Below, piece by piece: positions 53,376 to 62,106 of a stretch of 64,000 nt of DNA. The notes beneath the pieces were generated by a model. The model saw only the letters and a program-made list of their open reading frames with translations, did no database searches and was not told the DNA's origin. The translations under genes and the position numbers were made by a program. The stretch is from CBDDYU01 sp965235655 (lineage in GTDB: Bacteria > Pseudomonadota > Alphaproteobacteria > Pelagibacterales > Pelagibacteraceae): assembly GCA_965235655.1 (NCBI GenBank), contig CBDDYU010000003.1:87230-151229 (forward strand). The letters run 5' to 3'. Numbering within the stretch: the first letter of the stretch is position 1; each line of letters begins with the position of its first letter.

Positions 53376-54866
53376 TTAGTCTTCAACTTTAACTTTGTGC
53401 CATTGGATAGAAAAAACCTCAACTGGATCAAGGTTTTTAACTCTAGATGATGTCACAATTAATCTTGAAACATGGTAAGGAATCATTGTTCCTCCATCTT
53501 CCCAAAGCATATGTTGTGCATCTTGGTATACTTTCTCTCTTTTTCCAAAGTTAAGTTCTTGTCTTGCTTCAGCTAGTTTTGCATCAAAATCTGAATTTTT
53601 GAAATAAGACTCATTCCATTTAGCACTACTGTGATAAACTTCATGAAGCACTGCGTCTGCAGGTCTTTCATTCCAACGAGTCATTGTTACGGGTTGTTTC
53701 ATCCAAACATCATTCCAATAACCTTTTGATGGTACCATCTCAACTTTAACTTTAATTCCCGCAGGAGCAACTTGTTGTTGAATTACTTCAGCAATTGTTG
53801 GCCAAGTCGACTCTAAGTCTGCTGCATGAATTGTCATTTCAATACCATTAGGATATCCTGCTTCAGCAAGTAATTTTTTAGCTCCAGCAATATCTTGAGG
53901 ACATTTCATATCATGACGATATTGATCTGTTGCCATAACTGGGGTATCACAAGACACAGTTGCTGCTCCACCCATTACTATATCAACCAAAGCTTGTCTA
54001 TCCACAGCCATTCGAACTGCTTTTCTGACTTTTGGATTGTCGAATGGTGCTGTATCCGTTCTCATGACCATACCTCTCCAGTTACCTGTCGAGATTATAG
54101 TGTGATTAAATTTTGGATTATTTTCAAAAATTTTTAACTGATTGAAAGGTACATATCGATACATATCAATCTGCCCAGACAAAAGTGCTTGAACTCTAGC
54201 TTGTCCATCTGGAATAGCAATTACCTGTATTTCTGCAACACCCGGTGCACCTTCCCAATAATTTGGGTTAGCTTTAAGAATTGTAGTTCCTTCTGGATCA
54301 AACTTATCAACCATAAAAGGTCCAGTGCCAATTCCTGTTTGACCGATTGTGTCTCCTGATCCTGATGGAATCATTCTTAATCTGTAATCAGTTAACTGAA
54401 GTGGCAAATCAGCAAAAGATGTATTCAACTTCATCTTAACTGTATGAGAATCTATGATTTCAATAGTCTCAATCATACTAACACCATTTCTTGCTGGTGA
54501 TCCTAATTCAGGATTTTTAACACGTTCTAATGAATATTTTACATCTTCTGCATCAAAATCTGAACCATCATGAAATTTAACTCCTTTACGAAGATTAAAA
54601 GTCCATTCAGTAGCATCTTTATTTGAAGACCACTTAGTTGCTAACTCAGGTGATGGTACACCTTTAAGATCATTTCGCACTAAACGGTTTTGAGTTTTTA
54701 TAACTACTTGGAACAACCTTCCTTTAGAAATAGCATCTAAATTTGTATCTTTTCCAAAGCCTAGATCATGCGACTCTTTAAGTATGCCACTTGAAGCATA
54801 AGCCGTTGAAAATGATACTAGCAAAGATATCCAAATAACTGATAATAATTTAAAAAAGTATCTCAT
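53376..54866 (-). CDS. ABC transporter substrate-binding protein, family 5
   Basis: A 496-residue periplasmic binding protein of the DppA/OppA (SBP_bac_5) class. It has a signal peptide ending near ASSG at residue 26, the ATKWSSNKDATEWTFNLRKGVKFHDGSDF motif near residue 80, and VRKAVRMAVDRQALVD around residue 280. The gene heads the minus-strand operon with two permeases, a fused ATPase and an Ldh2 enzyme. Ligands of the class include peptides, opines, nickel-chelates and glutathione. The Ldh2 neighbour suggests a small metabolite rather than a peptide. Confidence 0.93.
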   Translation of the reverse strand: MRYFFKLLSVIWISLLVSFSTAYASSGILKESHDLGFGKDTNLDAISKGRLFQVVIKTQNRLVRNDLKGVPSPELATKWSSNKDATEWTFNLRKGVKFHDGSDFDAEDVKYSLERVKNPELGSPARNGVSMIETIEIIDSHTVKMKLNTSFADLPLQLTDYRLRMIPSGSGDTIGQTGIGTGPFMVDKFDPEGTTILKANPNYWEGAPGVAEIQVIAIPDGQARVQALLSGQIDMYRYVPFNQLKIFENNPKFNHTIISTGNWRGMVMRTDTAPFDNPKVRKAVRMAVDRQALVDIVMGGAATVSCDTPVMATDQYRHDMKCPQDIAGAKKLLAEAGYPNGIEMTIHAADLESTWPTIAEVIQQQVAPAGIKVKVEMVPSKGYWNDVWMKQPVTMTRWNERPADAVLHEVYHSSAKWNESYFKNSDFDAKLAEARQELNFGKREKVYQDAQHMLWEDGGTMIPYHVSRLIVTSSRVKNLDPVEVFSIQWHKVKVED

Positions 54867-55030
54867 TGTTATTTCCCTTCTTTATTTTTTTAAAATTAGC
54901 TAATATTATTAACAAGTTAAGCTAAATATTTAAAATTAACAATATATATTACATATAAAGAGGCAAACCTTTTTTAAATTTGCTTAAAATTCATGGATAA
55001 AAATAACATTTTAAATTAATAGAATTATAA

Positions 55031-56257
55031 ATGCATAAATCTTTAAAAAATTTACGATTTACAATAAAGCCTTTTATTCAGGATCAAAACAAGCCAGTAG
55101 AGCTTGCAAGAACTCTAGCTATTCATCCATTAACCTACCAAGAGTTACCTTATGATCCAGAATATTCTCAATACGCAGGAAGACTTACAACTGAAAAACT
55201 AAATAATGCAACTCCTGATGAGCAGTATTGGAAAACTAGAAAAGAAATTATCCTACGACATACTGGAGAGCATCCTTATGAGATCTCGGGGCCTGATGCT
55301 TTAAATTTGTTACAAAAAATTTTTCCAAGAGATATCTCTAAAGTTAGAAAAGGAAGATGTTCTTATCAGTTTGCTTGTTATCATGATGGTGGAATGATTA
55401 CTGATGGATTATTATTAAGAATTGAAGAAGATAAGTTTTGGTTTGCTCAAGCAGATGGGGAAATGTTTACTTGGTACAAAGCCAACGCTCAAAATCTAGA
55501 TGTAAAAATTTCAGAACCTAATGTTTGGGTGAGCCAAATACAAGGTCCTCTTTCAATGGAATTATTAGATCATTTAGTTAAAGAAAAAATATCCAATCGA
55601 TGGAAGTATTTTGACTGGGAAGAGGTAATTATAGCTAATGAAAAAGTAATTATAAGTAGAACTGGTTTTACCAATGAACTTGGTTGGGAAATTTATTTTA
55701 GACCAGAAAATAATACTGAAGCTGTAGGTGATTTAATTTTAGAAGAAGGAAAAAAAATGGGCATGATAATTACCGCAACTCCTTCTTTTAGAGGAAGAAG
55801 AATTGAAGCTGGTCTTCTATCTGCTGGCCAAGATTTTACCAAAGACACCAATCCTTTCTCAGTTGGATTAGGAAGATTTGTTGATTTAGAAAAAAAAGAC
55901 TTCATTGGTAAATCTGCATTAATTAATTCAGATAAAAAATGTAAGACTTGGGGTATCCGAGTAGTTGAAGGTGTTGCAAAAAAAGGTGAAACAATTAGTC
56001 TTAATAATAAGATTATTGGAAAAGTAACTTCTAGCACATGGTCACCATATCAAGTTTGTGGAGTTGGAATTGTACATATGCAAGATAGCGAATATAAACC
56101 TGGGTTAGTTGTAGATGTTGATTGTGTGGATGGTAAATCTCATAAAGCAAAACTTTGCGAATTACCAATGTATGATCCTAAGGGAGAAATAGTTAGAGGA
56201 TTAAAAAAAGATATACCTGAAAAACCAAAACCCTGGCTAGGAATTGAAAATTTATAA
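55031..56257 (+). CDS. GcvT-fold demethylase/aminomethyltransferase, substrate unknown
   Basis: A 408-residue GcvT-family protein. Residues 1-60 are an unusual N-terminal extension (ELARTLAIHPLTYQELPYDPEY). The folate domain follows: EISGPDALNLLQKIFPRDISKV, QIQGPLSMELLDHL, ISRTGFTNELGWEIYF and a C-terminal barrel with GKVTSSTWSPYQVCGVGIV. A canonical GcvT would be about 365 residues and lack the tail WLGIENL. It stands alone and is divergent from the binding-protein operon. Its role as a folate-dependent N-, O- or S-demethylase is inferred from the fold; no partner gene identifies the substrate. Confidence 0.8.
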   Translation: MHKSLKNLRFTIKPFIQDQNKPVELARTLAIHPLTYQELPYDPEYSQYAGRLTTEKLNNATPDEQYWKTRKEIILRHTGEHPYEISGPDALNLLQKIFPRDISKVRKGRCSYQFACYHDGGMITDGLLLRIEEDKFWFAQADGEMFTWYKANAQNLDVKISEPNVWVSQIQGPLSMELLDHLVKEKISNRWKYFDWEEVIIANEKVIISRTGFTNELGWEIYFRPENNTEAVGDLILEEGKKMGMIITATPSFRGRRIEAGLLSAGQDFTKDTNPFSVGLGRFVDLEKKDFIGKSALINSDKKCKTWGIRVVEGVAKKGETISLNNKIIGKVTSSTWSPYQVCGVGIVHMQDSEYKPGLVVDVDCVDGKSHKAKLCELPMYDPKGEIVRGLKKDIPEKPKPWLGIENL

Positions 56258-56977
56258 ATTAGGAATAGTTAACTGATCTTCTAAATTATATTTTTTTAAT
56301 AATTCAAGAATATATTTATTTTTAATTAATTCTAAAATTAGATCATTTAGATATTTAATAACATCGGGATTTCCTTTTTTTATGGCAATAGCCTGACCGA
56401 TAAAAGTAAAGGGTTTTTCAATTAACTCAAAATCATCATTTTTTTTTGCATCTTCTATTAGTTTAGACCTTAATCCTGCTATAATGTTTGCTTCATTTTT
56501 ATAAAATAAATCATGGGACTCATCGACTGAAGCTGCTCTTATAATTTTGGCATTTTTAAAATTTTTACTTAACCATAAATCGTAGGCACTGCCTTCAAAA
56601 ACAGAAATCTTATTATTCAACTCATCAACTTGGGAATTAGTTTTAATTTTATCCTTTTTTTTAACTAAAAAATTTGCATCAATATTTATATAAGGTTTTG
56701 TGAAATCTATTTTTGCTGCTCTTTTTGGATCAAAAGCAATATTTCCAACGTCCCAAAGATCTTGATCAACACTATCAGCAATTTCGGAGGGTTTTTTAAA
56801 TTTAATATATTTGAATTTTAAATTTAATTCTTCAGCAATTTTTCTTCCCAGATCTGGAGAAATGCCTGTTGGTATTCCTTGTTCGTTTTTTCCACTTACT
56901 AGTAAAAAATTACTAGTATTTATGGCAATTCTTAAAATGCCTGTTGGTGCTAATTTTTTAGAAATAGACTGATACAT
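56252..56977 (-). CDS. Solute-binding protein family 3, no signal peptide
   Basis: The 241-residue protein has the fold of amino-acid-binding periplasmic proteins: GILRIAINTSNFLLVS, GIPTGISPDLGRKIAEELN, DVGNIAFDPKRAAKIDFTKPY and a second lobe ending VIKYLNDLILELIKNKYI. Normally a 20-residue signal precedes the first strand, but here only MYQSISKKLAPT lies before it, and no in-frame upstream start is seen. It may work in the cytoplasm or be an enzyme-like relative. No permease or ATPase gene is next to it. The gene overlaps the GcvT-like gene tail-to-tail by 6 bases. Confidence 0.8.
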   Translation of the reverse strand: MYQSISKKLAPTGILRIAINTSNFLLVSGKNEQGIPTGISPDLGRKIAEELNLKFKYIKFKKPSEIADSVDQDLWDVGNIAFDPKRAAKIDFTKPYINIDANFLVKKKDKIKTNSQVDELNNKISVFEGSAYDLWLSKNFKNAKIIRAASVDESHDLFYKNEANIIAGLRSKLIEDAKKNDDFELIEKPFTFIGQAIAIKKGNPDVIKYLNDLILELIKNKYILELLKKYNLEDQLTIPNL

Positions 56978-57037
56978 AATCGATAAGTTTTTATATTAAT
57001 AATATATATTAAATTATCGCTAATTAAATTTTATTTG

Positions 57038-57712
57038 ATGAAAAAAATTATTGCTATAGGTGGAGGTGGCTTTACCAATCAAACAGACAGAGATTTAGAT
57101 CAGTTTGTAATTAATCAATGTAATAAAAAAAAGATAAAGATTGGTTTTCTACCAACTGCTAGCAAAGATGATCCCAAAAAGATTGCGTTGTTTTATAAAA
57201 GATTTTCAAAAAATAATTTTAAACTTTCACATTTTAGTATTTCAGACCCCAAAGCTAGTTTTGGAAAATGGGCTTTAAATAACCACGTAATATATGTTGG
57301 TGGCGGAAATACAGCGTTCTTAATAGATTATTTAAAAAAAAATAATTTAATAAAAGATTTAAAGAAAGCTTATACGCAAGGTGTAATTTTATCAGGAGTC
57401 AGTGCTGGCGCTTCCTGTTGGTTTGATTGGGCATTATCTGACTCTTTTGGTAAAGGGCTAAAACCTCTAAAAGGAATAGGTTTTATTAAGGGAAGCATAT
57501 CACCTCATGCTTCTATAAAGAGAAGAATGTTAGAATTTAAAAAACAAATTTTTAAAAAAAAATTGCCTCCTGGTATATCAATAGATGATGGAGTTGCTGT
57601 ACTTTTTGTTGACGGGATCCCTATTGATCTTTATTGTTCAAGAAAAAATCATACAGCTTATCTTGTTGATAATAATAAAAAAATAGATTTGAAAAATTAT
57701 ATTAAAAAATAA
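57038..57712 (+). CDS. Peptidase S51-family (PepE/cyanophycinase-like) protein
   Basis: A 224-residue S51-family serine hydrolase. It has the GGGGFTN start, YVGGGNTAFLIDYL, and the nucleophile Ser122 in GVSAGASCWF, as in aspartyl dipeptidase and cyanophycinase. The start is ATG at 57038; a TTG three bases before is less likely. No signal peptide, so cytoplasmic. It is the first gene of a tight plus-strand operon and overlaps the next gene by one base (TAATG). Confidence 0.85.
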   Translation: MKKIIAIGGGGFTNQTDRDLDQFVINQCNKKKIKIGFLPTASKDDPKKIALFYKRFSKNNFKLSHFSISDPKASFGKWALNNHVIYVGGGNTAFLIDYLKKNNLIKDLKKAYTQGVILSGVSAGASCWFDWALSDSFGKGLKPLKGIGFIKGSISPHASIKRRMLEFKKQIFKKKLPPGISIDDGVAVLFVDGIPIDLYCSRKNHTAYLVDNNKKIDLKNYIKK

Positions 57713-58866
57713 TGGAAACAATATCGCCTAGTAATAAAATATTTTCAGTTGAAGATGCCAGAATTTTAGCAAAAAAAAGATTGCCAAAACTAATGTTTGA
57801 TTTTGTTGATGGTGCTTCTGGAGATGAAACATTGTGTGAAATAAATAGTTCTGCTCTAAATCAAATTAGATTAGAACCTAGAGTTTTAAGAAATGTAGAA
57901 AAAAGAAATTTAAAGAAAACAATATTAGATATTGAATGTGATCTACCATTAGGGTTTTCTCCTATGGGAATGTGTAATTTAACATGGCCTAAAGCTGATG
58001 AAATGTTAGCAAACGAAAGTTTAATTAATAATATTCCAAATTGTGTTTCGATGGCCTCTTCAACATCTCTTGAACGTATGTTTGAATTATCAAATGGAAA
58101 ATCATGGATTCAATTATATAATTTTGATGAAAATTTTGTAATGGAAATATTAGAAAGGGCTCACCAAACTGGATATAAAGTTGCAATTCTAACAGTCGAT
58201 GTACCAATCCAATTTAGAAGAGCTAAAGATGATAAAAATGGTTTTACAGTACCCTTCAATATTGGACCAAAACAAATTTTAGATTTTGCTACACACCCAC
58301 TTTGGTCTTTAAGCACCTTGTTATCTGGGATCCCAAAACCTATGAATTATGAAACTTCAAAAAGTGGTAATAAATTTGTTAGATCCCAAAGTCGTGGTGC
58401 AACTGATTGGGACACCCTTAAAAGAGTGCGGGATGCCTGGAAAGGAAAATTAATTGTTAAAGGAGTAATGTCTCCAAAAGATGCTGTTAAAGTAAAAGAA
58501 GCTGGTGCAGATGCTATCCAAGTTTCAAACCATGGGGGCAGACAATTAGATAGTGCTTTACCTGCAATTGAAGCTCTGCCCTTAATTAGGAATATTGTAG
58601 GTAAGGAATTTCCTTTAATCTTTGATAGTGGAATAAGAGGTGGCAGTGATATTATAAGAGCATTAGCTTTGGGTGCTAATTTTGTAATGTTGGGCAGACC
58701 CTTAATGTATGGCATTGGCGCAGATGGTTCTAGAGGATTAAAAAAAATATTAAATATTATTAAAGAAGAACTTAGTACGGCACTTGGACTGGTCGGTTTA
58801 ACAGATGTAAATGAAATAAGTTCAGAAATAATTGCTGAAAAATACAACCCTAATATAAAGTACTAA
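57712..58866 (+). CDS. FMN-dependent 2-hydroxy-acid dehydrogenase
   Basis: A 384-residue TIM-barrel FMN enzyme of the L-lactate dehydrogenase/glycolate oxidase/mandelate dehydrogenase family. The catalytic His274 is in VSNHGGRQLDSALPAIEAL, FMN phosphate region at DSGIRGGSDIIRALALGANFVMLGRPL. In the N-terminal DFVDGASGDE segment a Phe seems to replace the substrate-binding Tyr typical of glycolate oxidase. Substrate could be lactate, glycolate or another 2-hydroxy acid; the neighbouring ThDP enzyme may use the resulting 2-oxo acid. Confidence 0.87.
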   Translation: METISPSNKIFSVEDARILAKKRLPKLMFDFVDGASGDETLCEINSSALNQIRLEPRVLRNVEKRNLKKTILDIECDLPLGFSPMGMCNLTWPKADEMLANESLINNIPNCVSMASSTSLERMFELSNGKSWIQLYNFDENFVMEILERAHQTGYKVAILTVDVPIQFRRAKDDKNGFTVPFNIGPKQILDFATHPLWSLSTLLSGIPKPMNYETSKSGNKFVRSQSRGATDWDTLKRVRDAWKGKLIVKGVMSPKDAVKVKEAGADAIQVSNHGGRQLDSALPAIEALPLIRNIVGKEFPLIFDSGIRGGSDIIRALALGANFVMLGRPLMYGIGADGSRGLKKILNIIKEELSTALGLVGLTDVNEISSEIIAEKYNPNIKY

Positions 58867-58871
58867 TAGAT

Positions 58872-60614
58872 ATGCCAGAAAAAAAAATAAGAGGTGGAGC
58901 GATTATTGCAAGAGCTCTAAAAGAAAAAGGAATTAAACATATATTTACTCTTTCAGGAGGTTTTTGTAATCCTGCACTAGAAGGTTTTATGGAATGTCAA
59001 ATGGAAGTAATTAATTGTCCTCATGAACAAATAGCGGGTCATTTGGCAGATGGTCATACTAGAATTACAAGAGAGCCTGCAGTTTGTATAGTTGGGCCTG
59101 AAGGATTTGCAAATGCTGTTCCAGCGATGATGGAAGCTTGGGGTGAAAGATCTCCAGTAATTTTTATTACAGGGTCAAGCAGTTTAAAAAGGCAAGGTTC
59201 AGGTGGATTCAAAGAAATTGATGATGTTGCAATAGCTGCGCCATTAACAAAATATAGTGCAAGTATTACAGATGGACTGAGAATTAGAGAATTTGTTGAT
59301 AAAGCATATAAAATTGCAACCAATGGTTACCCAGGAGCGGTTCATTTAAGTTTACCGGTTGATATTATGTTTTCATCATTCGATGAAAATGCTGGACTGG
59401 AAGAAAGACCTTTTTCTCATAAAAAAAAACCTGCTATAAAAGCTTGGCCAGACCCCAATCAATTAAATGAAGTTTTAAATTTAATAAGCAATTCTAAAAA
59501 ACCCATAATTATAGGTGGGCATGGAATATGGTGGTCCAGTTCTGAAAAAAAATTAGAAGAAGCAGGCAATAATCTTAATATTCCTATCTTTAATATTCCT
59601 TATCATCAAAAGCTATTAGGTGAAGAAGCAGAGTCTTATATGGGCTTAGCGGACATCCATCAATTTCCACCTTCAAAATTTGCTTTACATGAGTCAGATG
59701 TGGTGATCATGGTTGGAGGAAGATTAGATAATCAAATGAATTTTGGTAATCCACCTCTATTTCCAAAAACATCAAAGCTAATTTGTGTAAACGGTTCTCA
59801 TGAAGAAATTGAGCTTAACAGAGCTGCAGACATAAATCTTTTGTGTGATCCTGGAATATTTTTTGAACATTTGATTAAATTAAAAGATAATAATAACTGG
59901 ATTTCAAAAGATCATTGGTTTCAGAATAATAAAATTAAAAAAAAAGAATGGGTAGATAAGACACTATTCGATTTAGAAAAAGAAACTAATCAAGCTAAAT
60001 TAAATGGAGAAAAAATTCATCCTTTGCAATTAGCATTAGATGTTCATGAAGTTATTGGCGAAAATGACTGGCTTGTTATTGATGGAGGTAATACTCATTT
60101 CTGGTCAGAGATAGCAATAAATATTTCAGGGCACAAAGGTAAAAAAATTAAAGGAATAATGCATCCAGGAACGTTTAGTATGCTTGGAGTAGGTGTTCCA
60201 TTTGCAATTTCAGCAAAAAATACACATCCTAACTCCAAAGTTTTTTTAATTAGTGGAGATGGAGCTTTTCTTTCAGGTGGACTTTCAATTGAAAGCTGTT
60301 TCCAGGAGGATAAACCAATAATTGTAATTATTGATAATAATGGAGGCCTAGATTGTATATCCCAACAACAGGAGCGATTATTTGAAAGTGGTAAACATTT
60401 TGCTACAGATTTTAGAGACATTCCATTTCACAATATTTTTAAAGGATTTGGTGGACATGGTGAACTTGTAAATAATAGAGAAGAATTAATTCCTGCACTA
60501 AAAAGGGCAATAGAGAGCGGTAAAACTTCTTGTATCAATGTCAAAGCAAAAGGAGTGATAAGTCCAATTGTTGCAGCCGTTAGCGACAAAAGAGATAAAG
60601 CTTCAATTGAATAA
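58872..60614 (+). CDS. Thiamine-diphosphate enzyme, acetolactate synthase-like
   Basis: A 580-residue ThDP-dependent enzyme of the IlvB/glyoxylate carboligase/oxalyl-CoA decarboxylase superfamily. Predicted cofactor-activating Glu52 (CPHEQIAGHLADG). The ThDP motif GDG (462-464) ends about 28 residues later in NNGG. Family-typical FTLSGGFCNPAL and GPEGFANAVPAMMEAW are present. It lies 5 bases after the 2-hydroxy-acid dehydrogenase and 3 bases before a transthyretin-like gene. A 2-oxo acid ligase or decarboxylase is the likely role, with substrate unknown. Confidence 0.85.
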   Translation: MPEKKIRGGAIIARALKEKGIKHIFTLSGGFCNPALEGFMECQMEVINCPHEQIAGHLADGHTRITREPAVCIVGPEGFANAVPAMMEAWGERSPVIFITGSSSLKRQGSGGFKEIDDVAIAAPLTKYSASITDGLRIREFVDKAYKIATNGYPGAVHLSLPVDIMFSSFDENAGLEERPFSHKKKPAIKAWPDPNQLNEVLNLISNSKKPIIIGGHGIWWSSSEKKLEEAGNNLNIPIFNIPYHQKLLGEEAESYMGLADIHQFPPSKFALHESDVVIMVGGRLDNQMNFGNPPLFPKTSKLICVNGSHEEIELNRAADINLLCDPGIFFEHLIKLKDNNNWISKDHWFQNNKIKKKEWVDKTLFDLEKETNQAKLNGEKIHPLQLALDVHEVIGENDWLVIDGGNTHFWSEIAINISGHKGKKIKGIMHPGTFSMLGVGVPFAISAKNTHPNSKVFLISGDGAFLSGGLSIESCFQEDKPIIVIIDNNGGLDCISQQQERLFESGKHFATDFRDIPFHNIFKGFGGHGELVNNREELIPALKRAIESGKTSCINVKAKGVISPIVAAVSDKRDKASIE

Positions 60615-60617
60615 TCT

Positions 60618-60953
60618 ATGGCTATTTTTTCCTCTCATTTATTAAATTCAACAGATGGTTCTCATGCTAAAAATGTTGAGGTGATTATTAACCAAATTGA
60701 CAAAAATGGTAAAAGGAAAATATTCTTAAAAACTAAAACTGATAAAGGTGGAAGAATTTTAAAAGAATTTATTCTTAATAAAAATGACTGCAAATGTGAC
60801 TATGAATTTGTTTGTAAAACTGGAAAGTTTTTCTCTAAAAAAAATATAGTTTCAGAAATTATTATTAAATTTAAAATGATTAATCCTAAAAAAAAATATC
60901 ATTTACCAATCATAATATCACCAAATGGTTATTCAACCTGGTGGTCAAAGTAG
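60618..60953 (+). CDS. Transthyretin-like (hydroxyisourate hydrolase-fold) protein
   Basis: The 111-residue protein matches the transthyretin/5-hydroxyisourate hydrolase fold. Conserved His7 (SSHLLNSTDG), Arg46 (DKGGRILKEF) and His95 (KKYHLPIIISPNGYST) are the usual HIUase catalytic triad. The C-terminal YRGS motif is replaced by WWSK. It overlaps none of its neighbours but ends only 4 bases before the DmdA-like start. No uricase or OHCU decarboxylase gene is near, so a purine role is doubtful. Confidence 0.75.
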   Translation: MAIFSSHLLNSTDGSHAKNVEVIINQIDKNGKRKIFLKTKTDKGGRILKEFILNKNDCKCDYEFVCKTGKFFSKKNIVSEIIIKFKMINPKKKYHLPIIISPNGYSTWWSK

Positions 60954-60957
60954 AAAT

Positions 60958-62079
60958 ATGAAAAATTCTGGCCTGAATATGTCTAGGCGAATAAGAAGAA
61001 CGCCATTTACAAATAAAGTAGAAGAGTTCGGTGTCAGTGGCTTTACAGTTGTTAATCATATGCTTCTACCAAAAGCATTTCAAAAAACAGTTGAAGAAGA
61101 TTATTGGCACTTAAAATCAAATGTTCAGATATGGGATGTATCTTGCCAAAGACAAGTTCAAATTGAAGGTCCTGATGCAGAAATGCTTGTGCAAAAAATG
61201 ACACCAAGATTTATAAAGAATATGAAGATAGGAAAATGTTTATATGTACCTATCATTGATGAAAATGCAGGTATGTTAAATGATCCTGTACTTTTAAAAA
61301 TCACTGAAAATAAATTTTGGCTATCTATTGCTGACTCAGATATTTTACTATGGGCAAAAGCATTGGCTGTTGCGTTAAATTTAAATGTCAAAATCGATGA
61401 GCCCAATGTTTACCCTTTAGCTATTCAAGGCCCTAAAGCTGAAGATTTAATGGTTTCGGTTTTTGGTAATAAAATAAGAGACATTAAATTTTTTAATTTT
61501 GATTTTTTTGAATTTAGAGGAACTAAACAATTAATTGCTAGAGCTGGATACAGCAAGCAAGGTGGATTTGAGATTTTTTTTAATGGTTATGAACTAGGTG
61601 GAGATTTATGGGATACAATTTGGAAAGCTGGAAAAAAATTTAATATTACCCCAGGATGTCCCAATTTAATTGAGAGGATTGAAGGTGGGTTAATGTCTTA
61701 CGGAAATGATTTTACTAGAGAAAACAACCCCTTAGAATGTAATCTAGATAATTTTTGCTCTATAGAAAATACTCATGATTACATTGGAAAAAAAGCTTTA
61801 GATCAAATAAGAATTAATGGTGTGAAACAAAAAATAAGAGGAATTTTATTTGATGGCGGTCCTTGTCCTACTTGCTCAATACCTTTTCCAATATATTCTA
61901 AAAACAAAACTCTAATTGGGCAAATCACTTCTGGAATCTACTCGCCAAGGTTTGAAAAAAATGTTGGATTATCTATGATTTTAAAAGATTACTGGAATAT
62001 AGGTGAACAGGTAAAAGTTCTCACAACAGATAACATAATGAGAAATGGAACTATTTCTGCTTTACCCTTTTCAAATTAA
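60958..62079 (+). CDS. DmdA-like GcvT-fold demethylase
   Basis: A 373-residue protein of the dimethylsulfoniopropionate demethylase branch of the GcvT family. Characteristic segments: SRRIRRTPFTNKVEEFGV, TVVNHMLLPKAF, VQIWDVSCQRQVQIEGPDAEML, IADSDILLWAKALA, AIQGPKAEDL, ARAGYSKQGGFEIFF and GCPNLIERIEGGLMSYGNDF. From memory these resemble SAR11 DmdA, but AGYSKQGG replaces an expected Trp in the same place, so the substrate could differ. I chose ATG 60958 over 60925 because the latter overlaps the upstream gene by 29 bases. Confidence 0.82.
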   Translation: MKNSGLNMSRRIRRTPFTNKVEEFGVSGFTVVNHMLLPKAFQKTVEEDYWHLKSNVQIWDVSCQRQVQIEGPDAEMLVQKMTPRFIKNMKIGKCLYVPIIDENAGMLNDPVLLKITENKFWLSIADSDILLWAKALAVALNLNVKIDEPNVYPLAIQGPKAEDLMVSVFGNKIRDIKFFNFDFFEFRGTKQLIARAGYSKQGGFEIFFNGYELGGDLWDTIWKAGKKFNITPGCPNLIERIEGGLMSYGNDFTRENNPLECNLDNFCSIENTHDYIGKKALDQIRINGVKQKIRGILFDGGPCPTCSIPFPIYSKNKTLIGQITSGIYSPRFEKNVGLSMILKDYWNIGEQVKVLTTDNIMRNGTISALPFSN

Positions 62080-62106
62080 TAATGTAGAATATGATAATTA
62101 ATTATC

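Noticed and set aside
54867..55030. Possible glycine or other riboswitch upstream of the GcvT-like gene
   Set aside because: The 164-base gap is AT-rich with no conserved riboswitch core or GC-rich stems that I can identify.
60925..60957. Upstream ATG for the DmdA-like gene
   Set aside because: It lies inside the transthyretin-like gene by 29 bases; ATG at 60958 fits the family N-terminus better.
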